Shown: positions 39,802 to 50,715, counted from the stretch's first letter. The stretch is DNA of 64,000 nt from Stenotrophomonas sp. ISL-67 (GCF_018612915.1 NZ_JAGGRL010000002.1:62001-126000); one strand, 5' to 3'. Notes: generated by a model from the letters alone, not told the origin. A program made the numbers and translations.

Positions 39802-39821
39802 ACACCTCCTTGCGGAGGTGT
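39802..39821 (-). terminator. Rho-independent terminator of gltA
   Basis: ACACCTCC-TTGC-GGAGGTGT followed on the minus strand by a run of nine T, 24 bases past the gltA stop. Confidence 0.9.
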
Positions 39822-39845
39822 CTTTCAGACGTCACCTGGCGCTGA

Positions 39846-41123
39846 TCAGCCCTGGTAGTCGCGCACGTCGCTGCCGGTGTAGACCTGGCGCGGACGGCCG
39901 ATCTTCATTTCCGGGTCGACCTGCTGCTCCAGCCAATGCGCGACCCAGCCGGAGGTGCGGCCCAGGGCGAACATGACGGTGAACATTTCGGTCGGGATCT
40001 GCAGCGCCTTGTAGATGATGCCGCTGTAGAAATCGACATTCGGGTACAGCTTGCGGGCAACGAAGTAATCGTCCTGCAGCGCGGCCTGTTCCAGCTTCAC
40101 GGCCACGTCGAGCAGCGGATCCTGCACGCCCAGCTGCTTGAGCACCTTGCCGGTCATCTCACCGATGACCTTGGCGCGCGGGTCGAAGTTCTTGTAGACG
40201 CGGTGGCCGAAGCCCATCAGGCGGAAGCCGGAGGTCTTGTCCTTGGCCTTGAGCACGGCCGATTCGACGTTGTCGGCCGAACCGATTTCTTCGAGCATCT
40301 TCAGCACGGCTTCGTTGGCACCGCCATGGGCCGGACCCCACAGCGCGGTGACGCCAGCGGCGACCGACGCGTACGGGTTGGCACCGGTCGAACCGACCAG
40401 GCGCACCGTCGAGGTCGAGGCGTTCTGCTCGTGGTCGGCATGCAGGATGAAGAGCAGGTCCAGCGCCTTGACCACGTCCGGGTTCAGTTCGTACTGGCCA
40501 TCGGCCGACTCGAAGGTCTGCTTCAGGAAACGGCTGACGTAATCCAGGGAGGTGTCCGGCGTGTTGGCCGGCAGGCCCTTGCCGTGGCGGTAGATCAGCG
40601 CCGACAGCGTCGGCACCTTGGCGATCAGGCGCACGGCCGACTGGCGGCGCTGTTCGGCGTCGGACAGATCCAGCGAAGCGTGGTACCTGGCCGACAGCTG
40701 CGCGATGGCCGCTGCCAGGATGGCCATCGGGTGGGCATCCTTGTCGAAGCTGGCGATGAGGGCATTGATCGAGGCATCGACGTTGGCCTCGGCAGCCAGC
40801 TCGTCGGTGAAGGCCTTCAACTGCTCGGCGCCCGGACGCTCGCCGTTGATCAGCAGGTAAGCCACTTCGACGTAGCTGGACTTTTCCGACAGCTGTTCGA
40901 TCGGGTAGCCGCGATACAGCAGCACGCCCTTGTCGCCATCGATATAGGTGATGGCGGACTTGCAGCTGGCGGTGGCGGTGAAGCCGGAGTCGTAGGTGAA
41001 GAGACCGGTTTCCTTGGTCAGCTTCGAAATATCGACGCAATCGTTGCCGAGCGTGGGTTTGATGACAGGCAGAACAACCGACGTGTCGCCGGCGTTGAGC
41101 GTGACCTGATCAAGATCGGACAC
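39846..41123 (-). CDS. gltA: Citrate synthase, type II
   Basis: A 425-residue enzyme that condenses acetyl-CoA with oxaloacetate in the citric acid cycle. Active-site segments are visible: ALWGPAHGGANE (catalytic His), MGFGHRVYKNFDPRAK (second His, oxaloacetate binding) and NVDFYSGI (catalytic Asp). An N-terminal extension before DISKLTKETGLFTYDSG is typical of the NADH-sensitive hexameric form of gram-negative bacteria. It is a single-gene unit with its own terminator. Confidence 0.97.
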   Translation of the reverse strand: MSDLDQVTLNAGDTSVVLPVIKPTLGNDCVDISKLTKETGLFTYDSGFTATASCKSAITYIDGDKGVLLYRGYPIEQLSEKSSYVEVAYLLINGERPGAEQLKAFTDELAAEANVDASINALIASFDKDAHPMAILAAAIAQLSARYHASLDLSDAEQRRQSAVRLIAKVPTLSALIYRHGKGLPANTPDTSLDYVSRFLKQTFESADGQYELNPDVVKALDLLFILHADHEQNASTSTVRLVGSTGANPYASVAAGVTALWGPAHGGANEAVLKMLEEIGSADNVESAVLKAKDKTSGFRLMGFGHRVYKNFDPRAKVIGEMTGKVLKQLGVQDPLLDVAVKLEQAALQDDYFVARKLYPNVDFYSGIIYKALQIPTEMFTVMFALGRTSGWVAHWLEQQVDPEMKIGRPRQVYTGSDVRDYQG

Positions 41124-41395
41124 TGTGTGCGCTCCTCAGGGGAAGGCGCCCACCCAAGCGCATGGGGCGGGCACGTGAAAGAAGTCCACAACCTGTGCTG
41201 TGGATCACGTCATTATCGCACAGCACCATTTGCCACGCCCTAGGACGGAAGTCGTAGACGACGGGCCGCCCCGCCCTGTCCGCGCAGGCATCGCGGCGCC
41301 TTGGAGGGGTCGATGTGGACACTGCGTTCCGCCTGCCCGGTCAATTGATGAATCGTTGTTCATCCGCCAGCAGGGTTTACCGCGCGCACAAAAAA
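41124..41395. other. Gene-free region upstream of gltA
   Basis: About 270 bases (320 up to the rpmE2 stop) without a credible ORF. It contains the gltA leader, for which no clear -35/-10 pair could be assigned, and otherwise nothing recognised. Confidence 0.5.
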
Positions 41396-41421
41396 ACAAC
41401 GGCCGCCTGGGCGACCGTTGT
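41396..41421 (-). terminator. Rho-independent terminator of rpmE2
   Basis: ACAACGG/CCGTTGT with an inner CGC/GCG extension (one internal mismatch), followed by a T run on the minus strand, 23 bases past the L31 stop. Confidence 0.85.
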
Positions 41422-41444
41422 TCTGATGAAGCAGCTTCAGAAGC

Positions 41445-41708
41445 TTACTCGGCAGCAGCCGCAGCCGGCTTGCCGAAACGCTTCTGGAACTTGTCGATAC
41501 GGCCGCTGGTGTCGATCACCTTGTGCTTGCCCGTGTAGAACGGGTGCGAAGCGGAGGAGATTTCGATCTTGACGAGCGGGTACTCGTTGCCGTCTTCCCA
41601 CTTCACGGTTTCTTTTGCCGCCATGGTGGAACGGGTCAGGATCTTGAAATCAGAGGTGACGTCCTGGAAAACGACGTCACGGTAGTTCGGATGGATATCG
41701 TCCTTCAT
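41445..41708 (-). CDS. rpmE2: Ribosomal protein L31, type B (zinc-independent)
   Basis: An 87-residue type B L31: [28 protein letters not shown] with [30 protein letters not shown]. It has no cysteines, so it does not bind zinc, in contrast to the type A form. Such paralogues replace the zinc form when zinc is scarce in other bacteria. A good sigma-70 promoter lies 44-72 bases upstream; no Zur box was recognised there. The C-terminus ends in an alanine run. Confidence 0.95.
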   Translation of the reverse strand: MKDDIHPNYRDVVFQDVTSDFKILTRSTMAAKETVKWEDGNEYPLVKIEISSASHPFYTGKHKVIDTSGRIDKFQKRFGKPAAAAAE

Positions 41709-41751
41709 GGGGCACACACCGTAAATAAGGTCAGGGAAACGCAAGAGCGGC

Positions 41752-41780
41752 AGTATAGCCGGAGCCGCCGCCAAGGGCAA
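41752..41780 (-). promoter_or_regulatory. Probable sigma-70 promoter of rpmE2
   Basis: On the minus strand TTGCCC (41780-41775), 17-base spacer, TATACT (41757-41752), about 44 bases before the start codon. Confidence 0.7.
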
Positions 41781-41821
41781 GCCAAGACCATATCCCGCGT
41801 GAAGAGACCGCCGCTGCGGCG

Positions 41822-42760
41822 TCAGACGACGCCGAGCGCACTCCGGACCTGGGCCTCAAAACGCCCCTGGTCGTAGGCCATCAGCAGCTGGGTGTTATCC
41901 GGCTGCCCGGTCTGGCGGTTCCAGTCGACAATGGTAGCACCCCGGCTGTGCACGCCGGCCAGTTCGACATTCAGCGGACGCGCCTCGACCCGCAGGGCGC
42001 CCTCGGGCTGCAGCGCCCAGGCCATGGCCAGCGCGTCGGCGGCGAACCAGCGCTCGCCCCGGCTGTCTTCGGACCACAGGCGGGTCTGGCGCGAGATCAG
42101 CTCGTAGAAGCGGGCCTTGTCGCTGTCGAAGGCCAGCCACTGCTCGACATCCTTGTGCAGCAGGCCGTGGGCGACGGTGGCTTCCCAGTCGGCGACTTCG
42201 ATATGCGGGAAGCCGGTGAACACCACGTGGGCCGCTTCCGGATCGAAGGCGATGTTGAATTCGGCGGCCGGGGTGATGTTGCCGTGGCAGGTCACCGCCC
42301 CGCCCATGACCAGGAAGCGCTTCACGCGCTGCGGCAGGGTCGGGTCCAGCTTCAGCGCCAGGGCCAGGTTGGTCAGCGGGCCGAGGGCGACCAGGAACAG
42401 CTCGCCAGCGTACTCATGCGACAGGCGCAGGATGGCCAGCGCGGCATGCTCGGCCTCGGCCTGGCGCTTCGCGGCGGGCAGGTGGACGTCGCCAAAACCA
42501 TCGGCGCCGTGCACGTGCGCTGCATCGACCGAGGGATGCAGCAGCGGGTCGGCGGTACCGGCGAACACCGGCACGTCTTCACGCCCGGCCACTTCACACA
42601 GTTTCAGCGCATTGCGGACCGTGTGGTCCAGGCCGACATTGCCGGCGGCAATGGTGAGGCCGACCACGTCGTGGCGTTCGTCGGCAAAGGCCATCAACAG
42701 GGCCAGGGCGTCATCGACACCCGGATCGGTGTCGATCAACAGCGGAATCTTCTTGGTCAT
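41822..42760 (-). CDS. Nucleoside hydrolase (inosine-uridine preferring type)
   Basis: A 312-residue enzyme that cleaves the N-glycosidic bond of nucleosides. The calcium-binding motif [12 protein letters not shown] (residues 9-20) and the later [17 protein letters not shown] are diagnostic for the family. Substrate preference cannot be determined. The ATG at 42760 gives the usual [14 protein letters not shown]; the long frame upstream to 43354 is a shadow of recG. Single gene between rpmE2 and recG. Confidence 0.93.
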   Translation of the reverse strand: MTKKIPLLIDTDPGVDDALALLMAFADERHDVVGLTIAAGNVGLDHTVRNALKLCEVAGREDVPVFAGTADPLLHPSVDAAHVHGADGFGDVHLPAAKRQAEAEHAALAILRLSHEYAGELFLVALGPLTNLALALKLDPTLPQRVKRFLVMGGAVTCHGNITPAAEFNIAFDPEAAHVVFTGFPHIEVADWEATVAHGLLHKDVEQWLAFDSDKARFYELISRQTRLWSEDSRGERWFAADALAMAWALQPEGALRVEARPLNVELAGVHSRGATIVDWNRQTGQPDNTQLLMAYDQGRFEAQVRSALGVV

Positions 42761-42960
42761 GCGTGCCGTCTTGGTTAAGCGGCAAGGGACTTTCGCACCC
42801 CGGGATGACAAATACAAGGCGCGGCCCAGGCGGCGCGTCGGGTGGAGAGCCCCCGGCGTCCGGGGGCGGCCGCGAAGCGGCGGGGGTGCGGAAGCACGAT
42901 AAAAAGGGGCCCGCGATGCGCGAAGCGGATCGTGGGGCGGCAGCGCGCACGCGATGACGC

Positions 42961-42983
42961 GTACCCGCCGGCCGTTGGCCGGC
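42961..42983. repeat. GTAG-like hairpin repeat
   Basis: GTACCCGCCGGCCGTTGGCC... with GCCGGCC/GGCCGGC arms, a variant of the SMAG unit, just past the recG stop. The rest of 42761-42995 contains a CCCCCGG/CCGGGGG hairpin near 42850 and nothing else recognised. Confidence 0.65.
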
Positions 42984-42995
42984 CCAAGCGTCGCG

Positions 42996-45107
42996 TCACG
43001 CCCCTGCATACCGGACCGCAGATCCGATCCACCGCTCCACCACCCGGTCCGCCACCACCGGCGCGTCCGCCAACAACCGCTCGGCCAATGCGTGCACTTC
43101 CGGCAGCAGGTCCGCGTCGCGCACCAGGTCGGCCATGCGGAACCCGGCCAGGCCGGTCTGGCGGGTACCCAGCAGCTCGCCGGGCCCGCGTAGTTCCAGG
43201 TCCTTTTCGGCGATGACGAAGCCGTCGTTGGTCTGGCGCATGGTTTCCAGGCGCTCGCGTGCCATCGCCGACAGCCGCGCCTGGTACAGCAGCACGCAGC
43301 GCGACACCGCCGAACCGCGGCCCACCCGGCCGCGCAGCTGGTGCAGCTGGGCAAGGCCCAGCCGCTCGGCGTTCTCGATCACCATCAATGAGGCATTGGG
43401 CACGTCCACGCCGACTTCGATCACGGTGGTCGCCACCAGCAGGTCGATCTGGCCGGCCTTGAACGCGACCATGGTGGCCAGCTTCTCGCTGGCTTTCAGC
43501 CGCCCGTGCACCAGCCCCACCCGCACGCCCGGCAGCAGCGCCTGCAGCGATTCAAACGTGGCCTGTGCCGGGGTGGCATCAAGCTCATCGTTCTCTTCGA
43601 TCAGGGTGCACACCCAATACACCTGGCGGCCTTCGCGGCAGGCCAGGGCGATGCGCTCTATCAGTTCGGGTCGGCGGTCGTTGTTGAGTGCGACGGTCTG
43701 CACCGGGGTGCGCCCCGGCGGCAGTTCGTCGATCGCCGACACGTCCAGATCAGCGTATTCGGACATCGCCAGCGTGCGCGGAATCGGCGTGGCCGTCATC
43801 ACCAGCTGGTGCGGCACGCTGCGCCCGCCCGGCCCCTTGTCGCGCAGCGCCAGCCGCTGGTGCACGCCGAAACGATGCTGCTCATCGACGATGGCCAGCG
43901 CCAGGTCATGGAACACCACCGCCTCCTGCATCAACGCATGGGTACCCACCACTACCTGTGCCTGCCCGTTGGCGACCTGCTCGAGCACCTTCGCACGTGC
44001 CTTGCCGGTGACCTTGCCAGCCAGCCAGGCCACCTGCACACCGAGGGGTTCCAGCCAGCCGCGCAGGTTGGTGAGGTGCTGTTCGGCCAACAGCTCGGTC
44101 GGCGCGGCCAACGCAACCTGCTTGCCCTGCTCCACCGCCAGCATGGCCGCCAGTGCGGCCACCACGGTCTTGCCCGAGCCGACATCGCCCTGCACCAGCC
44201 GCAGCATCGGGCGTGGCTGGGCCAGGTCCTCGCGGATCTGGATGAACACCCGCTTCTGCGCGCCGGTCAGGGCGAACGGCAACTGCTTGAGCAGGGCCTT
44301 GGCGAGCCCGCCAGGCCCGGCCAGCGCAGGCGCGTGGTGTGCCTGCAGCGCAATACGCTGGCGGCGCAGGCTGAGGTGGTGGGCCAGCAGTTCTTCCAGC
44401 GCCAACCGGCGCTGGGCCGGATGGGTGCCGGCCGCCAAGGCCGCCAGGTTGGCGTCCGGTGGCGGGCGGTGCACGGTCAGCAGCGCGCTGCGCAGCGAGG
44501 GCAGTGCCAGGCCATCGAGCCAGCCGGGCGGCAGCAGTTCCAGGGTGGATTCTTCGGGCAGCCGGTCCAGCGCCTGGCCGATCAACCGGCGCAGCGTGGC
44601 CGGGCCGATGCCTTCCACGGTGGGATACACCGGATCCAGGCTGTCGCCCAGCGCCGGGTCATCGGTGCTGCCAAGGACCTGGTAACTGGGGTGCACGATT
44701 TCCAGGCCCAGCTGGCCCGGCTTGGGCGTGCCGAAACAGCGCAGGCGGGTGCCCACCGCGAACTGGGCGACCTGCTGCTGGCGGAAATGGAAGAAGCGCA
44801 GCACCAGCGTGCCCTGCCCTTCATCTTCCACGGCCACTTTCAGGGTGGGACGGAAACGCATGCCGCGGTTCACCGCCACCACGCGCACGTCCACCTGCGC
44901 CGGCACGCCGTTGCGCAGGTCCTGGATGCGGGTCAGCGCGGTGCGGTCTTCGTAGCGCAGCGGCAGGTGCAGCCACAGGTCCTGCAGCGAGGACAGGCCG
45001 CGTGCCACCAGCTTGGCGGTCACGGCGGGGCCCACGCCGGCAAGCACCGCCAGCGAGGCTTCGCCGGACGGCGCCAGCGCCGGGGTGACCGCCGGTCTAC
45101 GTGCCAT
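42996..45107 (-). CDS. recG: ATP-dependent DNA helicase RecG
   Basis: A 703-residue superfamily 2 helicase that regresses stalled replication forks and branch-migrates Holliday junctions. The N-terminal wedge domain (about 1-160) precedes Walker A GDVGSGKTVVAALAA, the DEQH box in AIVDEQHRFGVHQR, TATPIPRT and the helicase C-terminal motifs ATTVIEVGVDVPNAS and QLRGRVGRG. Length is usual. The ridA gene lies 7 bases upstream on the same strand. Confidence 0.97.
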   Translation of the reverse strand: MARRPAVTPALAPSGEASLAVLAGVGPAVTAKLVARGLSSLQDLWLHLPLRYEDRTALTRIQDLRNGVPAQVDVRVVAVNRGMRFRPTLKVAVEDEGQGTLVLRFFHFRQQQVAQFAVGTRLRCFGTPKPGQLGLEIVHPSYQVLGSTDDPALGDSLDPVYPTVEGIGPATLRRLIGQALDRLPEESTLELLPPGWLDGLALPSLRSALLTVHRPPPDANLAALAAGTHPAQRRLALEELLAHHLSLRRQRIALQAHHAPALAGPGGLAKALLKQLPFALTGAQKRVFIQIREDLAQPRPMLRLVQGDVGSGKTVVAALAAMLAVEQGKQVALAAPTELLAEQHLTNLRGWLEPLGVQVAWLAGKVTGKARAKVLEQVANGQAQVVVGTHALMQEAVVFHDLALAIVDEQHRFGVHQRLALRDKGPGGRSVPHQLVMTATPIPRTLAMSEYADLDVSAIDELPPGRTPVQTVALNNDRRPELIERIALACREGRQVYWVCTLIEENDELDATPAQATFESLQALLPGVRVGLVHGRLKASEKLATMVAFKAGQIDLLVATTVIEVGVDVPNASLMVIENAERLGLAQLHQLRGRVGRGSAVSRCVLLYQARLSAMARERLETMRQTNDGFVIAEKDLELRGPGELLGTRQTGLAGFRMADLVRDADLLPEVHALAERLLADAPVVADRVVERWIGSAVRYAGA

Positions 45108-45114
45108 GTGGCAG

Positions 45115-45501
45115 TCAGTCGATGACCATGACCGCGTCGACCTCGAAGTTCGCGCCCTTGGGCAGGCCGGACACTTCGATGGTGGAGCGGGCCGGGAACG
45201 GCGCCTGGAAGTAGTCCTGCATGACCGCGTTGACCTTGGCGAACTCGGCCAGGTCGGTCAGGTACAGGCCCAGGCGGACCACCTTGTCCAGCGAACCGCC
45301 AGCGGCTTCGGCCACGGCCTTGAGGTTGTCGAACGCGCGGCGGGCCTGCGCTTCCACATCACCGGCGCCGACGATGTCGCCGGTGGCCGGGTCCAGCGGA
45401 ATCTGGCCCGAGAAATACACGGTGTTGCCGGCACGCACGGCCTGCGAATACGGACCGATCGCGGCCGGTGCGTTTTCGGTGTTGATGATCTGGCGGGACA
45501 T
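45115..45501 (-). CDS. ridA: RidA family reactive-intermediate deaminase
   Basis: A 128-residue protein of the RidA/YjgF family that hydrolyses 2-aminoacrylate and other enamines. The family segments AIGPYSQAVRAGNTVYFSGQIPLDPATG and RSTIEVSGLPKGANFEVDAV (with the catalytic Arg) are present. Its stop is 7 bases from recG, and both may be transcribed from spoT onward or from a separate promoter. A facing GTAG repeat pair lies between ridA and spoT. Confidence 0.95.
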   Translation of the reverse strand: MSRQIINTENAPAAIGPYSQAVRAGNTVYFSGQIPLDPATGDIVGAGDVEAQARRAFDNLKAVAEAAGGSLDKVVRLGLYLTDLAEFAKVNAVMQDYFQAPFPARSTIEVSGLPKGANFEVDAVMVID

Positions 45502-45583
45502 GGGGCGTCCTTGGATTTGGAGAGAACCGTCATTGTATCGGTTCCGCAGATTCGGGCGTGTTGAACGGTGGTGGGCCGCGTGG

Positions 45584-45643
45584 GACACGCATGGCGTGTC
45601 GCTACCGTCGTCCAGACCGCGCAGGGACACGCCATGCGTGTCC
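45584..45643. repeat. Facing pair of GTAG hairpin repeats
   Basis: A minus-strand unit at 45584-45605 (GTAGCGACACGCCATGCG in that direction) and a plus-strand unit at 45621-45643 (GCAGGGACACGCCATGCG). Both fold as ACACGC/GCGTGT hairpins. They share the core with the units at 31976 and 32121. Confidence 0.82.
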
Positions 45644-45663
45644 TCGCGGTGCCGGTTCCGTTC

Positions 45664-47823
45664 CTATTGCCGGCGTACCGATTGAACGACTGACAAACGC
45701 CGCAGCCGGCGCATCACCTCGGCCAGGTGGTTGCGGTCACGGACCTGGATGCTGAAGGCCAGCACCGCGGCATTGAAGTCGCGGTCCAGGTAGTCCACCC
45801 GTTCGATGTTGGAATGGCTCTGCGCGATCGCCGCGGCCAGCTGGGCCAGCACGCCGGTGCCGTTCTCCACTTCCACCACCAGCGCGGTGTCGTAATCCCC
45901 GGAGACGGTGGCATCCCATCCGATCGGCACCCAACGCTCGGGCGACTTGCGCAGCTCGGCCAGGTTCGGGCAGTCCAGGCGGTGCACCACGATGCCCTTC
46001 CCGGCGGTGTGGTAGCCCATGATCTCGTCGCCGGGAATCGGCTGGCAGCAGTTGGCGAAGCTGACCACGCCGCGCTCGCTGCCGTTGATCAGGATCTTTT
46101 CCTGGGAGTGCTTCGAATGCGCACCGCCACGCAGTTCGGCATAGGCCATCAGCGCCTGCGCAGCCTGGTTGGGCATCCAGTTGCCCAGCGCCACTTCGGC
46201 CAGCAGGGCTTCCAGGCGCGGGTAGCGATGTTCGGCCAGGAACGCATCCAGGCGCCCCTTGGGCAGCCGTTCCAGCGAGCTGTCCATCGCCTCCAGCGCA
46301 CGGTCCAGCATGCGGTGGCCCAGCTGCACGGCGTCTTCGTGTTCGAGCTGCTTGAGCTGGTGGCGGATCGCAGTGCGCGCCTTGGAGCTCACCACGAACT
46401 CCAGCCACTGCGGCTTGGGCGTGGCCGAGCGCGCGGTGATCACTTCCACGGTCTGCCCGCTGACCAGCTTGGTGCGCAGCGGCACCAGTTTCTTGTCCAC
46501 GCGCGAGGCCACCGCCATGTTGCCCACGTCGGTGTGTACCGCATAGGCAAAATCCAGCGCGGTGGAGTTGCGCGGCAACGCCAGGATCTTGCCCTTGGGC
46601 GTGAACAGGTAGACCTCGTCCGGGAACAGGTCGACCTTGACGTTGTCCAGGAATTCCAGCGACGAGCCGGCGGCGCGCTGCGAATCGATCAACTCCACGA
46701 TCCACGCGTGGGCACGGCTCTGCGCGCTGTTGGGGGTGTCGCCACCGAACTTGTAGGTCCAGTGCGCGGCCACGCCGCGCTCGGCGATCAGGTCCATTTC
46801 CTCGGTGCGGATCTGCACTTCGATCGGGGAACCGTACGGGCCGAACAGCACCGTGTGCAGCGACTGGTAGCCGTTGGCCTTGGGAATGGCGATGAAGTCG
46901 CGGAAGCGCCCATCCAGCGGCTTGAAGGTGGCATGCACCGAGCCCAGCGCGTGGTAACAGTTGGGCACGCTGCGCACGACCAGGCGGAAACCGAACACAT
47001 CCATGACCTGGTCGAAGGATTTGTTTTCGTCGCGCATCTTGTTGTAGATGCTCCACGGGGTCTTGATCCGGCTCACCAGGCGGTGTTCCAGCCCCTCCTT
47101 GGCCAGCCGTTGCGACAACTGCACTTCCACCTGCGCCATCGCCTCGCGGCGGACCACGGGCTGGCTGCGGATGTGCTTTTCCAGGATCGCATGGCGCCAC
47201 GGGTACAGCGCCTTGAAGCCCAGGTTCTGCAGCTCGCTCTTGACCAGGCTCATGCCCAGGCGCTGCGCGATCGGGGCGTAGATTTCCAGGGTCTCGCGGG
47301 CGATGCGGCCACGCGCTTCGGTGCTCTGCGCGCCCAGCGTGCGCATGTTGTGCAGCCGGTCGGCCAGCTTGATCATGATCACGCGCAGGTCGCGCGACAT
47401 CGCCAGCAGCATCTTGCGGAAGCTTTCGGCGGCCGCTTCCTGGCGGTCGCGGAACTTCAGCTTGTCCAGCTTGGTGACCCCATCCACCAGCTCGGCCACG
47501 GCTTCGCCGAATTCGGCGGCCAGCTCTTCGCGGGTCAGCGGGGTGTCTTCGATGGTGTCGTGCAGGATCGCGGCGATCAGCGCCTCCACATCCAGGCCCA
47601 GCTCGGCCAGCACCTGTGCCACCGCCACCGGATGGGTGATGTAGGGCTCGCCGGACTTGCGGGTCTGCCCGGCATGCGCGGAGGCCCCTACCTCCCAGGC
47701 ACGACGCAGCAGCGGCAACTGCTCGGGCGGCAGGTAATGGGCTGCGCGTTCAAGCTGGAGGACATAGTCGGGTACGGCCGCGCCAGAGGACGTGGCGACC
47801 TTGGCAGAGGGGCCTGGGTTCAT
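45664..47823 (-). CDS. spoT: Bifunctional (p)ppGpp synthase/hydrolase SpoT
   Basis: A 719-residue stringent-response enzyme. The HD hydrolase domain has ILHDTIEDTP and LADRLHNMRTL. The synthase domain has KNKSFDQVMDVFGFRLVV-type and GYQSLHTVLFG segments. Then follow TGS (VYLFTPKGKILALPRNSTALDFAYAVH), helical, CC (FANCCQPIPGDEI) and ACT domains. The intact HD motif indicates a functional hydrolase. The start MNPGPSAKV at 47823 is preferred; the frame reaches 47859. It follows rpoZ as usual, but a terminator hairpin lies between them. Confidence 0.96.
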   Translation of the reverse strand: MNPGPSAKVATSSGAAVPDYVLQLERAAHYLPPEQLPLLRRAWEVGASAHAGQTRKSGEPYITHPVAVAQVLAELGLDVEALIAAILHDTIEDTPLTREELAAEFGEAVAELVDGVTKLDKLKFRDRQEAAAESFRKMLLAMSRDLRVIMIKLADRLHNMRTLGAQSTEARGRIARETLEIYAPIAQRLGMSLVKSELQNLGFKALYPWRHAILEKHIRSQPVVRREAMAQVEVQLSQRLAKEGLEHRLVSRIKTPWSIYNKMRDENKSFDQVMDVFGFRLVVRSVPNCYHALGSVHATFKPLDGRFRDFIAIPKANGYQSLHTVLFGPYGSPIEVQIRTEEMDLIAERGVAAHWTYKFGGDTPNSAQSRAHAWIVELIDSQRAAGSSLEFLDNVKVDLFPDEVYLFTPKGKILALPRNSTALDFAYAVHTDVGNMAVASRVDKKLVPLRTKLVSGQTVEVITARSATPKPQWLEFVVSSKARTAIRHQLKQLEHEDAVQLGHRMLDRALEAMDSSLERLPKGRLDAFLAEHRYPRLEALLAEVALGNWMPNQAAQALMAYAELRGGAHSKHSQEKILINGSERGVVSFANCCQPIPGDEIMGYHTAGKGIVVHRLDCPNLAELRKSPERWVPIGWDATVSGDYDTALVVEVENGTGVLAQLAAAIAQSHSNIERVDYLDRDFNAAVLAFSIQVRDRNHLAEVMRRLRRLSVVQSVRRQ

Positions 47824-47884
47824 GGCTGGAAGACTATTCCAGCGACGGGATAACGGCAAACTATTGCGTCACGCCCTGAACGCA

Positions 47885-47909
47885 AACAGCCCGCCAGGGG
47901 CGGGCTGTT
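47885..47909 (-). terminator. Terminator hairpin between rpoZ and spoT
   Basis: AACAGCCCGCC at 47885-47895 pairs perfectly with GGCGGGCTGTT at 47899-47909. On the minus strand the stem ends in TTT. It lies 28 bases past the rpoZ stop and 62 bases before spoT. Confidence 0.8.
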
Positions 47910-47936
47910 CGAGGACAACGATGATCGCTTGAACGA

Positions 47937-48236
47937 TCAGTCGTCGTTCTTGGACATGTCTTCGTCGGCGACGACTTCGGCAGCAGCCCATTCCAGCGCT
48001 TCACGCTCGGCACGCTCGCGTTCGGCCTTCTCGACTTCGTCGATCAGGGCGTTGTCGATCTTGCGGGCGGCAATTTCGCGCAGCGCCAGCACGGTCGGTT
48101 TGTCTTCGGTTTCGCTGTTGTCCAGGGTGGCCTGAACGCCATTGGCCAGCTGACGGGCGCGCTTGGACGCCATCATGACCAGCTCGAAACGGTTATCGAC
48201 GACTTCCAGACAATCTTCTACGGTGATGCGGGCCAT
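47937..48236 (-). CDS. rpoZ: RNA polymerase omega subunit
   Basis: A 99-residue omega subunit: [30 protein letters not shown] is the conserved core that latches on beta'. The C-terminal half is acidic. It is encoded between gmk and spoT as in most gammaproteobacteria. Confidence 0.96.
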   Translation of the reverse strand: MARITVEDCLEVVDNRFELVMMASKRARQLANGVQATLDNSETEDKPTVLALREIAARKIDNALIDEVEKAERERAEREALEWAAAEVVADEDMSKNDD

Positions 48237-48347
48237 GCGGGCTCCCGGCAGCCGGCAAGGGCTGCTCATCGAATGAGGGAAAGGGGACGGATTGTACCGG
48301 CCGGGGCTGGACAAAATCAAGCCGACCGGTTACCCGCCCCTTGTGAA

Positions 48348-49013
48348 TCAGTCAGTTGCCGTTGCGTCCTGGGTCAGCAGGGCCTGGATCAGGCCCGCGT
48401 GGCGGACCTTCTGCGACTCCCGGCGCAGGCGGCTGGCCGTGAAGATGGCGCATAACTCGTCCACGGCGGTCTCGAACACCTCGTTGACGATGACGTAGTC
48501 GAAGTCGTTGAAGTGCAGCATTTCCTCACGGGCAGCGGCCAGGCGCTGGGCGATGACCGCCTCGCTGTCCTGCCCGCGCTTGCGCATGCGATCCTGCAGG
48601 GCCTGCTTCGAGGGCGGCAGGATGAACACCGTGACCGTGCCCGGGACCAGCTGGCGCACCTGCTGGGCCCCCTGCCAGTCAATCTCCAGCAGCACGTCCT
48701 GGCCGGCCGACAGCTGCGGCTCGACCGACTGGCGGGCGGTGCCCTTCCAGTCGCCATGCACCCAGGCATGTTCGAAGAAGTCGCCGGCGGCGATCATCCG
48801 CTCGAACTCCTGCGCGCTGACGAAGTGGTAGTGCTCGCCGTTCACTTCACCCGGGCGCATGGCGCGGGAAGTGAACGAGATCGACAGGGCGATCTGCGGG
48901 TCGCGCGCCAGGGTGGCGTTGACGATGCTGCTTTTGCCGGCCCCGGACGGGGCGGCCACGATGTACAGCGTGCCGCGGGCCGGTTCCGGGCTCTGGAGGG
49001 GCTGGCTGCTCAT
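48348..49013 (-). CDS. gmk: Guanylate kinase
   Basis: A 221-residue enzyme phosphorylating GMP to GDP. P-loop [13 protein letters not shown] and the GMP-binding segment [19 protein letters not shown] are present, together with the lid region. The ATG at 49013 overlaps the yicC stop (ATGA); the longer frame upstream is a shadow. It precedes rpoZ by about 110 bases. Confidence 0.96.
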   Translation of the reverse strand: MSSQPLQSPEPARGTLYIVAAPSGAGKSSIVNATLARDPQIALSISFTSRAMRPGEVNGEHYHFVSAQEFERMIAAGDFFEHAWVHGDWKGTARQSVEPQLSAGQDVLLEIDWQGAQQVRQLVPGTVTVFILPPSKQALQDRMRKRGQDSEAVIAQRLAAAREEMLHFNDFDYVIVNEVFETAVDELCAIFTASRLRRESQKVRHAGLIQALLTQDATATD

Positions 49014-49870
49014 TCGATGTTCTGCACCTGTTCGCGGATCTGGTCGATCAGCACCTTCAGCTCGACGGCGGCGTTGGAGGTGCGGCTGTCCACCGACTTG
49101 GAGCCCAGCGTGTTGGCTTCCCGGTTGAATTCCTGCAGCAGGAAGTCCAAGCGGCGGCCAACCGGCTCGCGCTGCTTGAGCACACGGCGGATTTCCACGA
49201 TATGGCTGCGCAGGCGGTCCAGCTCCTCGTCCACGTCGAGCTTCTGCAGCCACAGCACCAGTTCCTGCTCGGCACGGCCGGGATCGACCGGATGTGGCAG
49301 GTCGGCCAGCCGGGCGGACAGCTTGGCGCGCTGGCCCTCGCGGATCAGCGGAATCAGGGTGGTGACCTCGGCGGCGATGCGCTCCACGCCATCGACCCGC
49401 TCCTGGATCGCCGTGGCCAGCTTGTCGCCCTCACGTTCACGCGCGGCGACAAACCCATCCAGGCTCTCGTCGAGCAGCGCCAGCGCTTCGGCCTGCAGCG
49501 CGACGGCGTCGACCGCTTCGCCCTGCATCACGCCCGGCACCTGCAGCAGTTCGGTGAAGCTCACCTGCAGGCTGGGGAAGCCCGGCGCCAACCGGCTGGA
49601 AAGCTCGCCGAGCTGAGCCAGCAGTGCGTCGTTGACCACCAGTGCCCCGGTGACCTCCGGCGCGCGCAGGCGCATGACCAGATCGATCTTGCCGCGGCTG
49701 CAGCGGTTGGCGACACGTTCGCGCAACTGCGGCTCCAGCGCACGCAGTTCCTCGGGCAGGCGCACGCCCACCTCCAGGAACCGGTGGTTGACCGAGCGCA
49801 GCTCACAGGCCAGCGTGCCCCAGGGCGTGGCGCGCTCGCCGCCGGCATAGGCGGTCATGCTTCGAATCAT
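49010..49870 (-). CDS. yicC: YicC family endoribonuclease-like protein
   Basis: A 286-residue YicC/YloC protein: [34 protein letters not shown] at the N-terminus and a C-terminal DUF1732 with [16 protein letters not shown]. In E. coli YicC acts as a hexameric ribonuclease on certain RNAs. It overlaps gmk by 4 bases and is divergent from rph, the usual arrangement. Confidence 0.94.
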   Translation of the reverse strand: MIRSMTAYAGGERATPWGTLACELRSVNHRFLEVGVRLPEELRALEPQLRERVANRCSRGKIDLVMRLRAPEVTGALVVNDALLAQLGELSSRLAPGFPSLQVSFTELLQVPGVMQGEAVDAVALQAEALALLDESLDGFVAAREREGDKLATAIQERVDGVERIAAEVTTLIPLIREGQRAKLSARLADLPHPVDPGRAEQELVLWLQKLDVDEELDRLRSHIVEIRRVLKQREPVGRRLDFLLQEFNREANTLGSKSVDSRTSNAAVELKVLIDQIREQVQNIE

Positions 49871-49990
49871 GGGGGTTTCCGGTGCTCTCAAAGTGCAAAT
49901 GGTACCCTAGCGCTTCCTTTGGAGCCTCCTCGCCTGCCGGTCCCCGGTCCGGGCGCGGTCCCGCATCCCTCGTCTTACCGGAAGCCACCC

Positions 49991-50715
<725 letters not shown>

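Noticed and set aside
41709..41780. Zur box upstream of rpmE2
   Set aside because: Expected from other type B L31 genes, but no palindrome of that type was found; only a sigma-70 promoter.
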